Assembly (NCBI GenBank): GCA_045538465.1
Contig: JAZSRK010000125.1
Coordinates: 1-61,179, forward strand
DNA: 61,179 nt
Reading direction: 5' to 3'
Origin: Limiplasma sp045538465
GTDB taxonomy: Bacteria; Bacillota; Clostridia; Christensenellales; Aristaeellaceae
The notes beneath the pieces are model-generated. The model saw only the letters and a program-made list of their open reading frames with translations, did not search any database and was not told the origin of the DNA. This document shows positions 9,140 to 19,700 of the stretch, piece after piece. Both the position numbers and the translations under genes were made by a program. How positions within the stretch are numbered: position 1 is the stretch's first letter; each line of letters starts with the position of its first letter.

Positions 9140-12100
9140 TTACAGATTACCACCTAACCAGCGGCGAAATTCTGGTGCATGCGCACGCGTATATACGTTT
9201 CCACCATTGTTCATATCTGGATAGTAGGTCAGAATGCTCTTGCGATCTTTACGAATACGTTCTGTATACTTCTGATAAGGATCTGCATAAACAAGAGTAT
9301 CTACAATTGCTTGCGCCAGCTCAATCCTATTACTGTCACGACGGCTGGTGGTGTCGATGATGTACGCTATTTTCTGAATTTGAACTACATTCTCGTCTGC
9401 CCAAGGCTTGCGTAGTATATCATCATTCCATGTAAGCAAATTTTCAAGAAGATATGCAGCGGCTTGTTTGGGTTCCATGGTGTCTGAAGGCAGCAAAAGA
9501 ATCAAGAATTTACTATGAAAATCGCAATTTCCGTATTGAACAGCAAGATTTACCATAATATTCCTCAGTGCAAAGAATGTCTGGGTGGAACGTTGCTGGT
9601 TAATATATCGGCTAAGCTGTATTGACCGTTCGTAGAACGAGCGGTTATCAATTTGATTTCTGCTCTTTTGTATGAGCAGTTCTTCAACCGCCAAAGCCAT
9701 ACGTCCATTCTGATAGCCTTCTTTGCTCTGTATTTCATTTGCAAGGTTTAAATTGTTTACTTGCAAATGAAGGCGTCTTACATCCTCAGCAGTTGTACAA
9801 ACAGAAAATACTTGATTGTATTTCATACAGAAAGTAGTACGCAATTGCTGGAACCACAACATTTTGAAGGGACTTTCGGGTCTGCTGGCTCCCTTCTCGA
9901 GCAAAATGCGGAAATCTTCCTGATTTTCTGTTGTAGACATAATCCTCGTAAGCAAAGTTATACCGCGCGAAGTTACTCTTTCATCGCCCGTACCAACTTC
10001 TTGCAGGGACAAATTGCCCAAACGCATAAATCCAGCAAGGTTGTCGATTGCTTCCCAATACTTGCCAGTTTCGTCCCAACGTTTTATAAGGTGTTCGCGA
10101 ACACCTTCCAGCAGTACTTTGCGCAAGTTGGGATACTGCTCAACACTGCCAAACGTGCCAAAGGTACGAAGTGCTTGATTTCGCGTCTGGGGTTGTAGTC
10201 TATCAAGCATCGTATTCATATGGGCGGCATACTCATTGACAATTCCATCAGCCTTCAACCACTCAGTAACAGCAGCAAAGCTCTGATCATCGGCTGCTTT
10301 GTTTGTTGAACAAGCAAAGCTACACAAATAATCAGCAGCCATTCGATGAGCGCTCCGTACATCCATCAACTGCGTAAGTTCTGCATTCTGGCACAACCAT
10401 TCAAACCTGTTTTGCCCACTCTGAATGGATTGATCAAGAATAGCTTTCACCATCACGAGATATTGGGAACGAACAGTTTCAGGATTTTTGCAATGTCTTG
10501 CAAATGTATCAAAGGTTTCTTTGATCTTCTCTTTACTCAACGGTTGCTGTTGTCCAGCTTTTTGGGCTTCATCTGCAAAAACAAGGCAAAGTGCACGGGT
10601 GGTATCGCTGCCAATGCTATCAACAGTCGGCTTTATCGCCAGCGGGGCGGAACGATGCTTGCGGAAGCATTCCAGATAGTATTCAGCCAATAACTCCTGA
10701 TTATTTTCATCCATATACTGTTCTGCAGATTTAATGCCTTCCAGCAACGTCTGATCGGGCATCTGCTCTGTGTAACCAGCAGTTAACAATCTCAAGCTTT
10801 GGGCGAGCATATCACCGCCCTCTAAAAACTGTTTGGTCAACGGCAACATGAACAGACCCTGTTCAGGGTATCTATTGGAGTATGCGCGAAGATAGGTACC
10901 CATTGCATTAGCAACAGGAGCTCTTTCTTTGCAATACTTAATAAAGTTTGTTTGCGCTAAATCATCGCGTTCTTTTTCACCAAGTGGCGGATTGATATAA
11001 CCATTCATAAGAATATATTCCATTACCTCTCCCAATCGTTGATGATTGAGGTTGGATGTAGGCCACGCTTTCAGGAAGGACGGCTCTTGGCGATGCTTCT
11101 CATGCAGAGCAAGCAGCTTCATTTGTTCTTTTGCCACATGATCCGGTGCTTTGGTAACCTGTACCATCAAGTACTTAAAGTTATCAGCAGACATGATCTC
11201 CTGCTTTAATCCAACAGAAAAAACAACTGCTTCCAAATGAGACATTACGGCATCCGTCTGTTCTTGCGTCAGCTGATGCGATTGCTTTAGAATATTAGAC
11301 AAACTGCGCAGCTTGCTCACAGCATCTTCTGCACTGCCCTGATAACGGCTATTCTCAAGATACCAGACTATATACGCCACATGATAATCTGCCATAAAGG
11401 AACAGTTTTCACGAGTTCGTTGTCCGGCAATGTCGCAATAGCGTCTGTACATTTCTTCCAATCCAGAAGAGGGCTGTCGATAAACGACAGCACGAATAAA
11501 ATCTGCTTCATTTTGAGTAAGATGGTCATAGCTATTATTGCGCATGTCAAAGAAACGAGAACCACTTGTTAGTTCGCCCTCGTGCACCATCACTGCAAGT
11601 GCAGTGGGATGATAATATCCAAGCGTTTTTAGATACACACCAGCACTCATGCTGGCAATGTTGCCAACAGCTTTAGGCAGATAAGGAGCCAACAGCTGCA
11701 TAAACAATTCCTTGCCACAAGCGATGGCTTCTTCCTCTGTTGTCGCGTTTTTGGGTACAACACATACGCATTCCAACGGTTGGGTGTTGGCGTGGAAGGC
11801 ACGATTGCTGGCCATATGCCAATAACGGCAAAGCAACGCTAATTGCATCTCATTCAACTGAGCGTTTTTTTCTGTAAAGACTGCTTGAGGTGGTTGCCAT
11901 TCGATTGGCTGAGGCGTATACATTTTATCAAGAGTCCAAAACTCATTGATTTTCATAAAGCCATCGAAAGCAAACAGCTGATTGAACGCATGGTTTTCAA
12001 CAGCGGTACTGCCCACATGGTTGGGAAAGGCAACCACCTGCGTATAACTATGCTGACGCTTAAACAACTGTTCTCTTTCAATTAAGCATACACTGCTGGA

Positions 12101-12325
12101 AAGGACAGCACAAAGTCTGCCATACTGCATAGACTGTAGCTCATACGAACGAGTGATCTCATTCAATCCATCCGGTTTACCAACGGTGGTAGGTGATGCT
12201 TCATGAAGACGTACGGTCTCCATACCATCGATCCAACGGGAGCCAGAAGGGAAATCGTTGGTAATACTGCGTTGTGCAAAACCTACGCTGGGTGCATCGC
12301 CCAAATAACTCTGTTGTAGTTCCAT
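9140..12325 (-). CDS. Large soluble protein resembling GTPase-associated protein 1 (GAP1)
   Basis: I start this 1061-residue protein at 12325 (MELQQSYLG) because AAGGTG lies 8 bases upstream; the upstream TTG codon at 12343 overlaps that site. There is no signal peptide or membrane helix, so it is cytosolic. The N-terminal 250 residues are mixed alpha/beta, followed by a long predominantly helical region. The N-terminal pattern and adjacency to a P-loop GTPase gene recall the GAP1-N and GAP1-M domains defined computationally as partners of double-GTPases in bacterial conflict systems. That assignment is from memory of the family and needs a profile search. It is 45 bp downstream of the GTPase gene, consistent with an effector or scaffold. 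Confidence 0.5.
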   Translation of the reverse strand: MELQQSYLGDAPSVGFAQRSITNDFPSGSRWIDGMETVRLHEASPTTVGKPDGLNEITRSYELQSMQYGRLCAVLSSSVCLIEREQLFKRQHSYTQVVAFPNHVGSTAVENHAFNQLFAFDGFMKINEFWTLDKMYTPQPIEWQPPQAVFTEKNAQLNEMQLALLCRYWHMASNRAFHANTQPLECVCVVPKNATTEEEAIACGKELFMQLLAPYLPKAVGNIASMSAGVYLKTLGYYHPTALAVMVHEGELTSGSRFFDMRNNSYDHLTQNEADFIRAVVYRQPSSGLEEMYRRYCDIAGQRTRENCSFMADYHVAYIVWYLENSRYQGSAEDAVSKLRSLSNILKQSHQLTQEQTDAVMSHLEAVVFSVGLKQEIMSADNFKYLMVQVTKAPDHVAKEQMKLLALHEKHRQEPSFLKAWPTSNLNHQRLGEVMEYILMNGYINPPLGEKERDDLAQTNFIKYCKERAPVANAMGTYLRAYSNRYPEQGLFMLPLTKQFLEGGDMLAQSLRLLTAGYTEQMPDQTLLEGIKSAEQYMDENNQELLAEYYLECFRKHRSAPLAIKPTVDSIGSDTTRALCLVFADEAQKAGQQQPLSKEKIKETFDTFARHCKNPETVRSQYLVMVKAILDQSIQSGQNRFEWLCQNAELTQLMDVRSAHRMAADYLCSFACSTNKAADDQSFAAVTEWLKADGIVNEYAAHMNTMLDRLQPQTRNQALRTFGTFGSVEQYPNLRKVLLEGVREHLIKRWDETGKYWEAIDNLAGFMRLGNLSLQEVGTGDERVTSRGITLLTRIMSTTENQEDFRILLEKGASRPESPFKMLWFQQLRTTFCMKYNQVFSVCTTAEDVRRLHLQVNNLNLANEIQSKEGYQNGRMALAVEELLIQKSRNQIDNRSFYERSIQLSRYINQQRSTQTFFALRNIMVNLAVQYGNCDFHSKFLILLLPSDTMEPKQAAAYLLENLLTWNDDILRKPWADENVVQIQKIAYIIDTTSRRDSNRIELAQAIVDTLVYADPYQKYTERIRKDRKSILTYYPDMNNGGNVYTRAHAPEFRRWLGGNL

Positions 12326-12370
12326 ACTTTCACACCTTTCCAAATTAATGAGGGAAACTGTGAAATCCCA

Positions 12371-13966
12371 TTATTTTGCTTTTCCAAAGAGACCTTTGCG
12401 GGGCTTTTTCTTATTGTCATTCTGGGACGTCTTTTCAAAGTCTTCTTCATTCTGTTGCCAATCAATTTCCTCGCCAAACTTAGCAGGCAACAAACCAAAG
12501 TGGTACATCATGCAAAGGAAAGGCTCAATAATTCGATGCTTGGAATCCTGCACATTGTACTTATTGGCAAACATGATCGGACGATTCGGCGTTCCTTGCA
12601 CGCGGGTATGAGTAGAGATGCAGCACACATGGATCTGATGATCTTCACAATCAAAACTATCTGCAATTGTCTGAGTCAACAAATTATCGCTGTTCATATT
12701 TGCTTTGGCAGCCACAAACCTGTTTACTTCTTTGTCAATACGATTGAGAATATCGCCATTGATGATTCCTTTGTGGAGATCGCCAATATCATACATCATA
12801 GCAAGTTTTCCCTTGCCAAACATACGTGTTTCAACCATTAGTGGCATATCCATCTTGTTCATAACAACGAAAATGTTATTAGGCTTTCTCGAACCGTAAA
12901 CATCGCTTACAACGGCGCCTGCTCTGGAAATTGCATTATTCAGCTCAGTTTCGCAAAAGTCAGTAGACTCACCACCGCCAGCAAAGGCAGCTTCCAAAAC
13001 ATTGGTTTGACTATTTTGAAGCAGATCTGGTTGATTCTGATCATTTTCTGCTACGATACGGCGATAAGCATCGTAATAGCCACCACCGTTCAGCTGATTG
13101 GGGTCGATCATATACAACAAATTTCGACTACGACTCAAGCCGCTCAGATTGAACAAATAGTCATCACGTCCCATACCTTCACCTGCTACATCATGGAAAG
13201 AGATAAAGGCTTCTTTCTGCTCACGATTGTGCTTGGCGATTATGTGGTACACAAGAGGAAAAATTTTCTGTGCTGCCTTTGTAGGCTGAGGTGTACCGTT
13301 TTCTTCATAAAACCTAACTTTAGGATCAAGGTATAGACGACTTTCATCCAACAGCTCAGCAGTACCAAGTTGGTTGTTGGAAAGCTGCCTGTTCAACTGC
13401 TGATGCAAACAAATCAAGAAGGCAGTTTTACCAGCAGCACGGCCACCAAGAATCTGCACAGAGTATACTGGCAATAAGCCAAAGTTGTGTGGTAGATTGC
13501 AATGGCAATGCGGGCAAACACGAATAGAAAGAATTCTTTTTTCTGTGCTGTCTGGCTTAATAATTGTATTCACGCTCGAAGAAGTAATGGGAGAATTTTC
13601 CATCTCTCCAAAACCTTCGTAAGACTCAGAACCGAATCCACCCGATTCTTCTTCCTTCGGAGCGACTGTCTCTTCCTGTACTTGTACAGCCACATTTGTT
13701 TGTGTTAACTCATCAGCAGTTAGACCATCACAAGGCCGTGCGTAAATGGTTCTGGGAAAACCATTTTCATCACGACGATCAATGTTTTGGCTATTTGCAC
13801 GGTGATACAAGCGGTTAAATTTTGCCTTACCTTCAACAACCAGCATACCGCAACGTCTAAAAAACTCTTCGCGTACCGCATCCTCGTAAAGTATGGACGT
13901 TTCATCTACAAACAAAATTTCATCCTGAGCAATTGCCTTACCACAATACAAGCATTCGTAAGCCAT
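12371..13966 (-). CDS. Zinc-ribbon P-loop GTPase (double-GTPase-like)
   Basis: This 531-residue cytosolic protein opens with a CxxC (ECLYCGK), and a second Cys cluster (RVCPHCHC) at about 155 likely completes a zinc ribbon. Between them is an acidic linker with GGFGSES and YEGFGE. The GTPase core has a P-loop GGRAAGKTAF (about 170), a switch II-like FHDVAGEG (about 258), VMNKMDMP (NKxD, about 368) and a possible G5 segment near CISTHT (about 448). Spacing and the N-terminal ribbon resemble the DO-GTPase2 family, known to pair with GAP1 proteins. The site GAGG lies 6 bases before the ATG. It is likely the nucleotide switch of the complex. Confidence 0.75.
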   Translation of the reverse strand: MAYECLYCGKAIAQDEILFVDETSILYEDAVREEFFRRCGMLVVEGKAKFNRLYHRANSQNIDRRDENGFPRTIYARPCDGLTADELTQTNVAVQVQEETVAPKEEESGGFGSESYEGFGEMENSPITSSSVNTIIKPDSTEKRILSIRVCPHCHCNLPHNFGLLPVYSVQILGGRAAGKTAFLICLHQQLNRQLSNNQLGTAELLDESRLYLDPKVRFYEENGTPQPTKAAQKIFPLVYHIIAKHNREQKEAFISFHDVAGEGMGRDDYLFNLSGLSRSRNLLYMIDPNQLNGGGYYDAYRRIVAENDQNQPDLLQNSQTNVLEAAFAGGGESTDFCETELNNAISRAGAVVSDVYGSRKPNNIFVVMNKMDMPLMVETRMFGKGKLAMMYDIGDLHKGIINGDILNRIDKEVNRFVAAKANMNSDNLLTQTIADSFDCEDHQIHVCCISTHTRVQGTPNRPIMFANKYNVQDSKHRIIEPFLCMMYHFGLLPAKFGEEIDWQQNEEDFEKTSQNDNKKKPRKGLFGKAK

Positions 13967-13991
13967 AATATCCTCTCTTCTCTTCGCTTCT

Positions 13992-16517
13992 TCAGTATTG
14001 TATAACGCGAACTCTAGGGTGCTTCAATCTGGGATCCACCACTAGTTGCGTATTGCCCTGAAGCAACAAATTTTCATATATTCCAGTCTCTTGTGTTGCT
14101 ATCGGATAATATGTATTACTACCATCCGGTGCAGTATTCTTAAGAAACACCTCGTTGAGATATGTAGTTCTCCCTCGAAGCATTACTCTTACTTTGCAAT
14201 GGTCAGCGTTTTCTATGCGGAAGGCAAGTCTATCCTGCATACCAGCCACATAGTTCTCATCCCAATAGTTTTTACCGTCTGTACTGTGACCTTGCATGAC
14301 GATGCGTATTTCACCATAAGGCAAGCTATCGACAACATAACGTTGACTAGGCGCTGTAACCGGATAAGGCCCTTGCACAGTTCTGCCGTTTTGCAATATG
14401 ATAAGTGTCATACCTGTGGTGTGCGGCGGCCACTGCCAACATACTGCGCATCGGTTGCTCTCTTTATCGCGTAAAAGCGTAAGCCCCATGTCGTATTGAT
14501 TCTTGTTTGCAGTTTCTGTTGAAGACTGAACAACTTCGGGGGGCTCATTATCGTTATCTTCAGCAGCAGTGCTTAAATCCAACGGCTTCAGAACCAGCCC
14601 ACCGCTTTCGTTCTTCATGGATAAAAACATATCTTCAGAATCTCCAGTATCCCTGAAGTATGGGAATAACTGATCATTAATATTCAGAAGATCCAGAATC
14701 GTTTTATGATGGATCGATTCTACTAAAATTGTGTATCGATCCACTCGTTCCACGTTGTCGTTATCAACTACAAAAGCTTCATCTCTGTGGCCTAGAGTCC
14801 AGGAATGATCCTGTAGATCATCATCGACAAAATAGAGCGTTTCTATTGCTGCATCGCCGCCGTTATAGAACAGCATGCGTGCCGTATCACCCAGATAATG
14901 GTTAAGGAAATCTGTAAAAAGCTGAACAGAATTATTTTCGTCGGATACGACCTGTAGATAGGTGCGTGAGTCGTCTCGGATTTTTTTAAACTCTTCTAGC
15001 AATTCATCCAGCATCTTATGCCAGTTTTCGGTTTCAATGGCACCTTCGGGAGTAAACAAGGTATATTCCGATTGTCTTAGCTTGAAATCCAACTTAGCAG
15101 CATTTATGGAAAGCTGTGTTTGAATTTCATTGCTATACTTCTGATATTTACGCTGTAGCTTTACATATTCCCCATGGCTGATAACTTTGTTATCAAAGGG
15201 CAATGTGAAATTTTTTCTGCCATTGCAGAACGCTTTAAAACGCTCAAGCTTTTGGCACATAATAGCGGCCATCTTTTGGATCGCTTCGTTATAGCAATAT
15301 TCTTTAGCTTTATTTTCGATAGCTTCGCAGCAACGATCTCTATAGGATGCTTCCGGTTCAAGAAAACGCTTTGATTCCATAGCAGGCACCACAAACTCAC
15401 TAAGCTCTGCATTTGCAAAGAAATTGAGTTTCTGTTGCAAAATATTGAGCATATCCAGAGCCTGCTGAGCGAGAAACAAAGAATCTGGCGAAGAAAGCAT
15501 AGAAGCATAGCTTTTGCTGAAATAAGCCTCCGCTCGTTCTTCGAACTTATCACTAGATGTATTCATTCGATAAAACTGAAGAATGTGGCGACTATATCGT
15601 TGAAGGTCTAACTGACCGCTGTAGATAGCACCAAGAATACGGTTATTCTTTCTCTTTACTTCGTCGGGCATAACGATGCTATCGCCGATCATCCATCGGA
15701 TCCATTTCTCTATAACTCTATCATTTTGGGATTCTCCATCAGGGATTTCCAAAGAATTCCCGCTGATCAACTGCCAAATAGAAATGCCCGGATGTACACT
15801 CTTTGCACCGTCGAGATGCGGAATAAAGATCTGTTCCAACAGAGCCCTCTGCTGAACGGAAGCTAGTTCCTTTTGGTCAGGGTTAAGGGCTACATAGCCA
15901 AGCGAATAAACAGAGCCGGGGATAATATTCGTGCCATGCTTGATGCTTCGCCCAAGTTCATTATCCAGTGCAGCCCATTGAGTAGCTGCATCGACGGGAT
16001 TATCCTTTTCATCTGTATCTGAAAGCAAATAGAAGGCCGTCTTCTTATGCATTTCGTTTTCGCATAGTGAAGAAAGAAATTTCTTTTGATGTGCGGACGC
16101 ATCAGTATCGGTAGTAAGTAAATTAAAGATGACAGGATGGATATTGTTTAAGTAAAGGGTGCACAAATTGTTCATAAAAGTACTAAGCGCTGCACCATCT
16201 AATGTACCTTCTCCGCTGTCACTGCAAATGACATACAACATTACAGGATTGTTACCCTTAATAGTTTCTTTGGCAAAATTACGTACTGCACCAGCAGCTT
16301 TGGCCAACCCATCGCACGGAAGAGAAACAATATGGTTCTGTACATGAGCTGCAGCACTACTCGGTACTCGGGCAGCAAAATCCGGTTCATCAGTTACCAG
16401 TACAAAACAACAGCTTTGCCATGCATCTGAATTGAAAAAAAAGCTCCAGTTGCTAAGCATTTTGGGAAGGTGACTGCAGGCCCGCTTGCCATATAGAAGA
16501 ACGATATTTTTTGCCAT
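13992..16517 (-). CDS. Unknown cytosolic protein with C-terminal beta-sandwich-like region
   Basis: I start this 841-residue protein at 16517 (MAKNIVLLYG) because GGAGG lies 7 bases upstream. I do not recognise the family. The first 250 residues look like alternating beta and alpha segments (IVLLYGK, CCFVLVTDEP, PVMLYVICSDSGEG, PVIFNLLTTD), reminiscent of a Rossmann-like or vWA-like fold. A long helical, charged middle follows. The last 150 residues are beta-rich with a fibronectin-type feel (TLIILQNGRTV, GEIRIVMQG). No signal peptide or membrane helix is present. It sits between the tubulin-like and GTPase genes, so a filament-binding or adaptor role is a reasonable guess and no more. Confidence 0.5.
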   Translation of the reverse strand: MAKNIVLLYGKRACSHLPKMLSNWSFFFNSDAWQSCCFVLVTDEPDFAARVPSSAAAHVQNHIVSLPCDGLAKAAGAVRNFAKETIKGNNPVMLYVICSDSGEGTLDGAALSTFMNNLCTLYLNNIHPVIFNLLTTDTDASAHQKKFLSSLCENEMHKKTAFYLLSDTDEKDNPVDAATQWAALDNELGRSIKHGTNIIPGSVYSLGYVALNPDQKELASVQQRALLEQIFIPHLDGAKSVHPGISIWQLISGNSLEIPDGESQNDRVIEKWIRWMIGDSIVMPDEVKRKNNRILGAIYSGQLDLQRYSRHILQFYRMNTSSDKFEERAEAYFSKSYASMLSSPDSLFLAQQALDMLNILQQKLNFFANAELSEFVVPAMESKRFLEPEASYRDRCCEAIENKAKEYCYNEAIQKMAAIMCQKLERFKAFCNGRKNFTLPFDNKVISHGEYVKLQRKYQKYSNEIQTQLSINAAKLDFKLRQSEYTLFTPEGAIETENWHKMLDELLEEFKKIRDDSRTYLQVVSDENNSVQLFTDFLNHYLGDTARMLFYNGGDAAIETLYFVDDDLQDHSWTLGHRDEAFVVDNDNVERVDRYTILVESIHHKTILDLLNINDQLFPYFRDTGDSEDMFLSMKNESGGLVLKPLDLSTAAEDNDNEPPEVVQSSTETANKNQYDMGLTLLRDKESNRCAVCWQWPPHTTGMTLIILQNGRTVQGPYPVTAPSQRYVVDSLPYGEIRIVMQGHSTDGKNYWDENYVAGMQDRLAFRIENADHCKVRVMLRGRTTYLNEVFLKNTAPDGSNTYYPIATQETGIYENLLLQGNTQLVVDPRLKHPRVRVIQY

Positions 16518-16599
16518 TTCAATTCCTCCGCTAATGTAATCGGTCTGCATTCTTGCCAATGGAGACAGTTTCAAACCGTAATAAGTGCTGCTCTTGTAT

Positions 16600-16723
16600 T
16601 ATCGTCCAAGCAGCAGGGACGATTGCTTACGAAATCAAATTGCACTTTCGGTGTAAATAAGTTGGACGATAGTTAAGAACTACACGGGTAACCATCCGCC
16701 GGTATACGCCGACGGATGGTTAC
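16600..16723 (-). promoter_or_regulatory. Intra-operon structured spacer
   Basis: The 241-bp gap between the tubulin-like gene and the next gene holds two symmetrical elements. One is an 11-bp perfect stem (GTAACCATCCG 16688-16698 with CGGATGGTTAC 16713-16723). The other is a perfect 10-bp inverted repeat, TATCGTCCAA (16600-16609) and TTGGACGATA (16662-16671). A T-tract flanks the stem only on the plus-strand side, so in the direction of transcription it is not a standard terminator. It may act in mRNA processing or in setting the tubulin:partner ratio. I see no convincing promoter here. Confidence 0.5.
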
Positions 16724-16758
16724 TCCTTTTTTCTAAAGAATAGAGTTACAATGCACGA

Positions 16759-19700
16759 TTACGGGCGGTAATCCTTTACGAAGCGCGTTGCAATTTGTTG
16801 CATATTGTTCAATACACCCTTTACCTTGCCAATCAAATGCATGTCGGCACCAATGGTTCTGGATGCAGCATCCTGCTTTTGGATCTCTTCCTGAAGCTCG
16901 CCCTGGAGTTCCTTAGCAGCTTCGTAAATCTCATTAGAACGCTCTTCGGGCAGAGCCATCTTCATGTTCAATTGATCAAGCTCTTCCTCGATTCCCTTCA
17001 AAGCATGCTCAAGAGCATAGCGAACAGGATTTTCAACAGACAAATCAGCTAAATAACCAGCGCACTTGGTATAGTTGTCTTGGTTCTTCAGCTCATCCTT
17101 GAGCAACTGAGGCTCGATCAACGCAGTAGTCATGCCATCCAAAGTATAACCAATGGTACCTCTGCGAATGGATACCAACTTGAAGATCAACATCTTGGCA
17201 ACTTTATCAGCATACTCGATACGTGGTTCCCAAGCATTTACCACGCTGTTGATATTATTGATCTTGCTCTGCAGGTACTCCATTCCCTCAATCTGGTTTT
17301 CCATAGCCAGATAAGTAACAGGATCATCGCACAGCATGGCAACCACCAACACCTGGCAAAGTTTTTTATGATTCTTCTTGGCAATATCGAAGGTTACAGG
17401 ATTTGCTGCCGCAATGTCTGCAAACGGATCACAAGGCTGACCTTCCAGACCCAGATACTTCTGCATGCACATGGGATTGACCGTTTCGGTAACCGTTTTT
17501 ACAACTGCCTCTGCCTGATAGTTCAGCAAGGGCTGCAATTTCTCAACTTCGGTCAAAGGAGAATTGGTAACAGGATTCTTCAGCAAATCAATGGCATCGG
17601 TTTCCTGACGGATCAGTGCAGAAGATTTGGGTGCCGCCATGCCGCCGTCGGTATACTTGAGACGTACCGTATAGGTAGGTTTGGGCATGTCATCGTTAAT
17701 GGTGAGCATACCGCAGTCAATGGCACGCTGCGCGAGCTTCTGAGCATCTTCAAACTTCTTCATATCTGCGGGGCTGCCGCTGGGACCGAAGTAGTAGAAG
17801 GGGCGCGGTGCAGGCAGCTTGGTCCAGTTGATGGTAACATCACTGTCCAAATCGCCATTCCATACCAGGTGCAGACCCTTCGATTGGCTGGAAACCGTCA
17901 AGCGATCAGCATATGCCATCTCCAAATCTTCCATCTGGCTGTACATATAAATGGGCATACCATCATAGGTATTCAAACAGAAGATATGGTCTCTCAGGCA
18001 GCTGCTCTTGGGCTCGACCTTATCGCCAAGAGAAGTGGAATAGTACTGCAAATATCCGGGCGCATTATCCGGGATAGAAAGGTAAGTAAACTCTGCATAA
18101 GGAGTGCCGGCAGTAGAAGGATTCTTGGAGAACATGGGACATGCACTCTTCATGATGGACTTACCAAGTTTGTCCATCTCAGCCTGTCTGACCTGTACAT
18201 CGTCGCCGACACGGTCGATCAAGATCTGATCCATGGAAGCAGCGTTTACACCACCGAAGCATTGTTCAAGTTTCGCGCGGAGACTGTTGCGAATACTGGC
18301 AGAACTTGTGCGTGCAAAAACAAAGGAAACACCGGAAGAATGAATATCGGGGTTCTTTTCGGTAACAAAGCTGGCTTCACTGAGCATGCTCAAGAATTCG
18401 CGAGTAATGCGCTGGTTTGCATTGTTTGTAACAAAGCTATCGTCCAAAGACTTCTTCACATCATCCAGAGAGAACAGTTCGGAAGAAGTGTCATCAACTT
18501 CTGCACCTACAGTCTTAAAGTCATTATCCATCTCATCAAGCGCTTTGCACAACTGGCTAAGAGACTGATCACGATATTCATCTACGCGCTTGGCAAACTT
18601 CTCGATTGCTTTGGCAAATGTACCTGCGAACTCTGCGCGGCGAATGCCATCATAATAACTGAACAGGCTCTGCTTATAATTTTCCAGTGCACCTCGCTGA
18701 CCAAACAGCGGCGGCTTGACAAAAGCAGGCCATGCAGCGTTGCAGTTATTCTTGAAGCCATTCAGACTGCTGCGGAAGTTGCTTTCTGTGCCAGCCCAAT
18801 TCTGAACCAATTCCTGCAGGCTCTTGCGAAGGCTGTTATTCGTCTCCTTGGAGAGGTACTCAAGCAAAGCATAAGGACCAAACTGCGGATCTGTAATGAT
18901 GTTTGTTGCAAAAACAGTGAAGTTTTTCCATGCAATATCCAGATACTGGTCTGCGCATTCACGAGCCTTAGGCAGCAGTACAGAATCACGCCAAGGATAA
19001 GTACCGATGTTTTCTTGCTCATGGGGAGTGGGTCTCATGTTACGCATGGCCTCTACCTGATTGGTATCATCCAGCTGAATGTTGCAGAACTGGGGCAGCT
19101 TTGCCACATCGGTAAAGCGCTTGTAGTGGCCGGGAAGATCGCCGCAAATATCAATAATATCTGCACGGCTGGTTGCACGCAGGATCAGGCTGGTCACAGG
19201 CATGATCTTGCCATGCTGGTTGCGACCAGGCATAAATGTGCCAAACAAATGAGTTGCTTCGTAGTAAAGGATTTTTTTCTTGGGGATCTTCTTTGTATAG
19301 GCACCGATAGCACGGTAACAATGGTTTGCGGGAAGCAGCTTGTTCAAGGAGCCTACAGCAGCACGAAGATTATCTTCGTAGCTGATATAAGTATGCTTAG
19401 GATTACCGTTTGCATCCAAGCCATTGTTTTCATTTGCCAGATAGTGCAGCAAATTCTCAGCAATGCTGTTGAATACTACCTTCTTGGGCTGAGTGTAGGG
19501 AACACCTTGGAAGGTCGTACCGCTCATAAGAGAGCAGGCATCAAACGGCTTTACCCAAGTGATTCTGGAAGTGGGATCAGCAGTATACTGCATGGTATAC
19601 TTGGTCTTATGCTTGCTGTCGTACCCCATCCAGAAATCCAATTCTTTCAGGGCTGCATAAGAATTGCTCTTAAACGCCGTCTGCAACGGATGTGATGCAT

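Noticed and set aside
17080..19695. An 871-codon open frame antisense to the tubulin-like gene
   Set aside because: It has no recognisable domain or start signal, while the sense frame carries both tubulin glycine loops.
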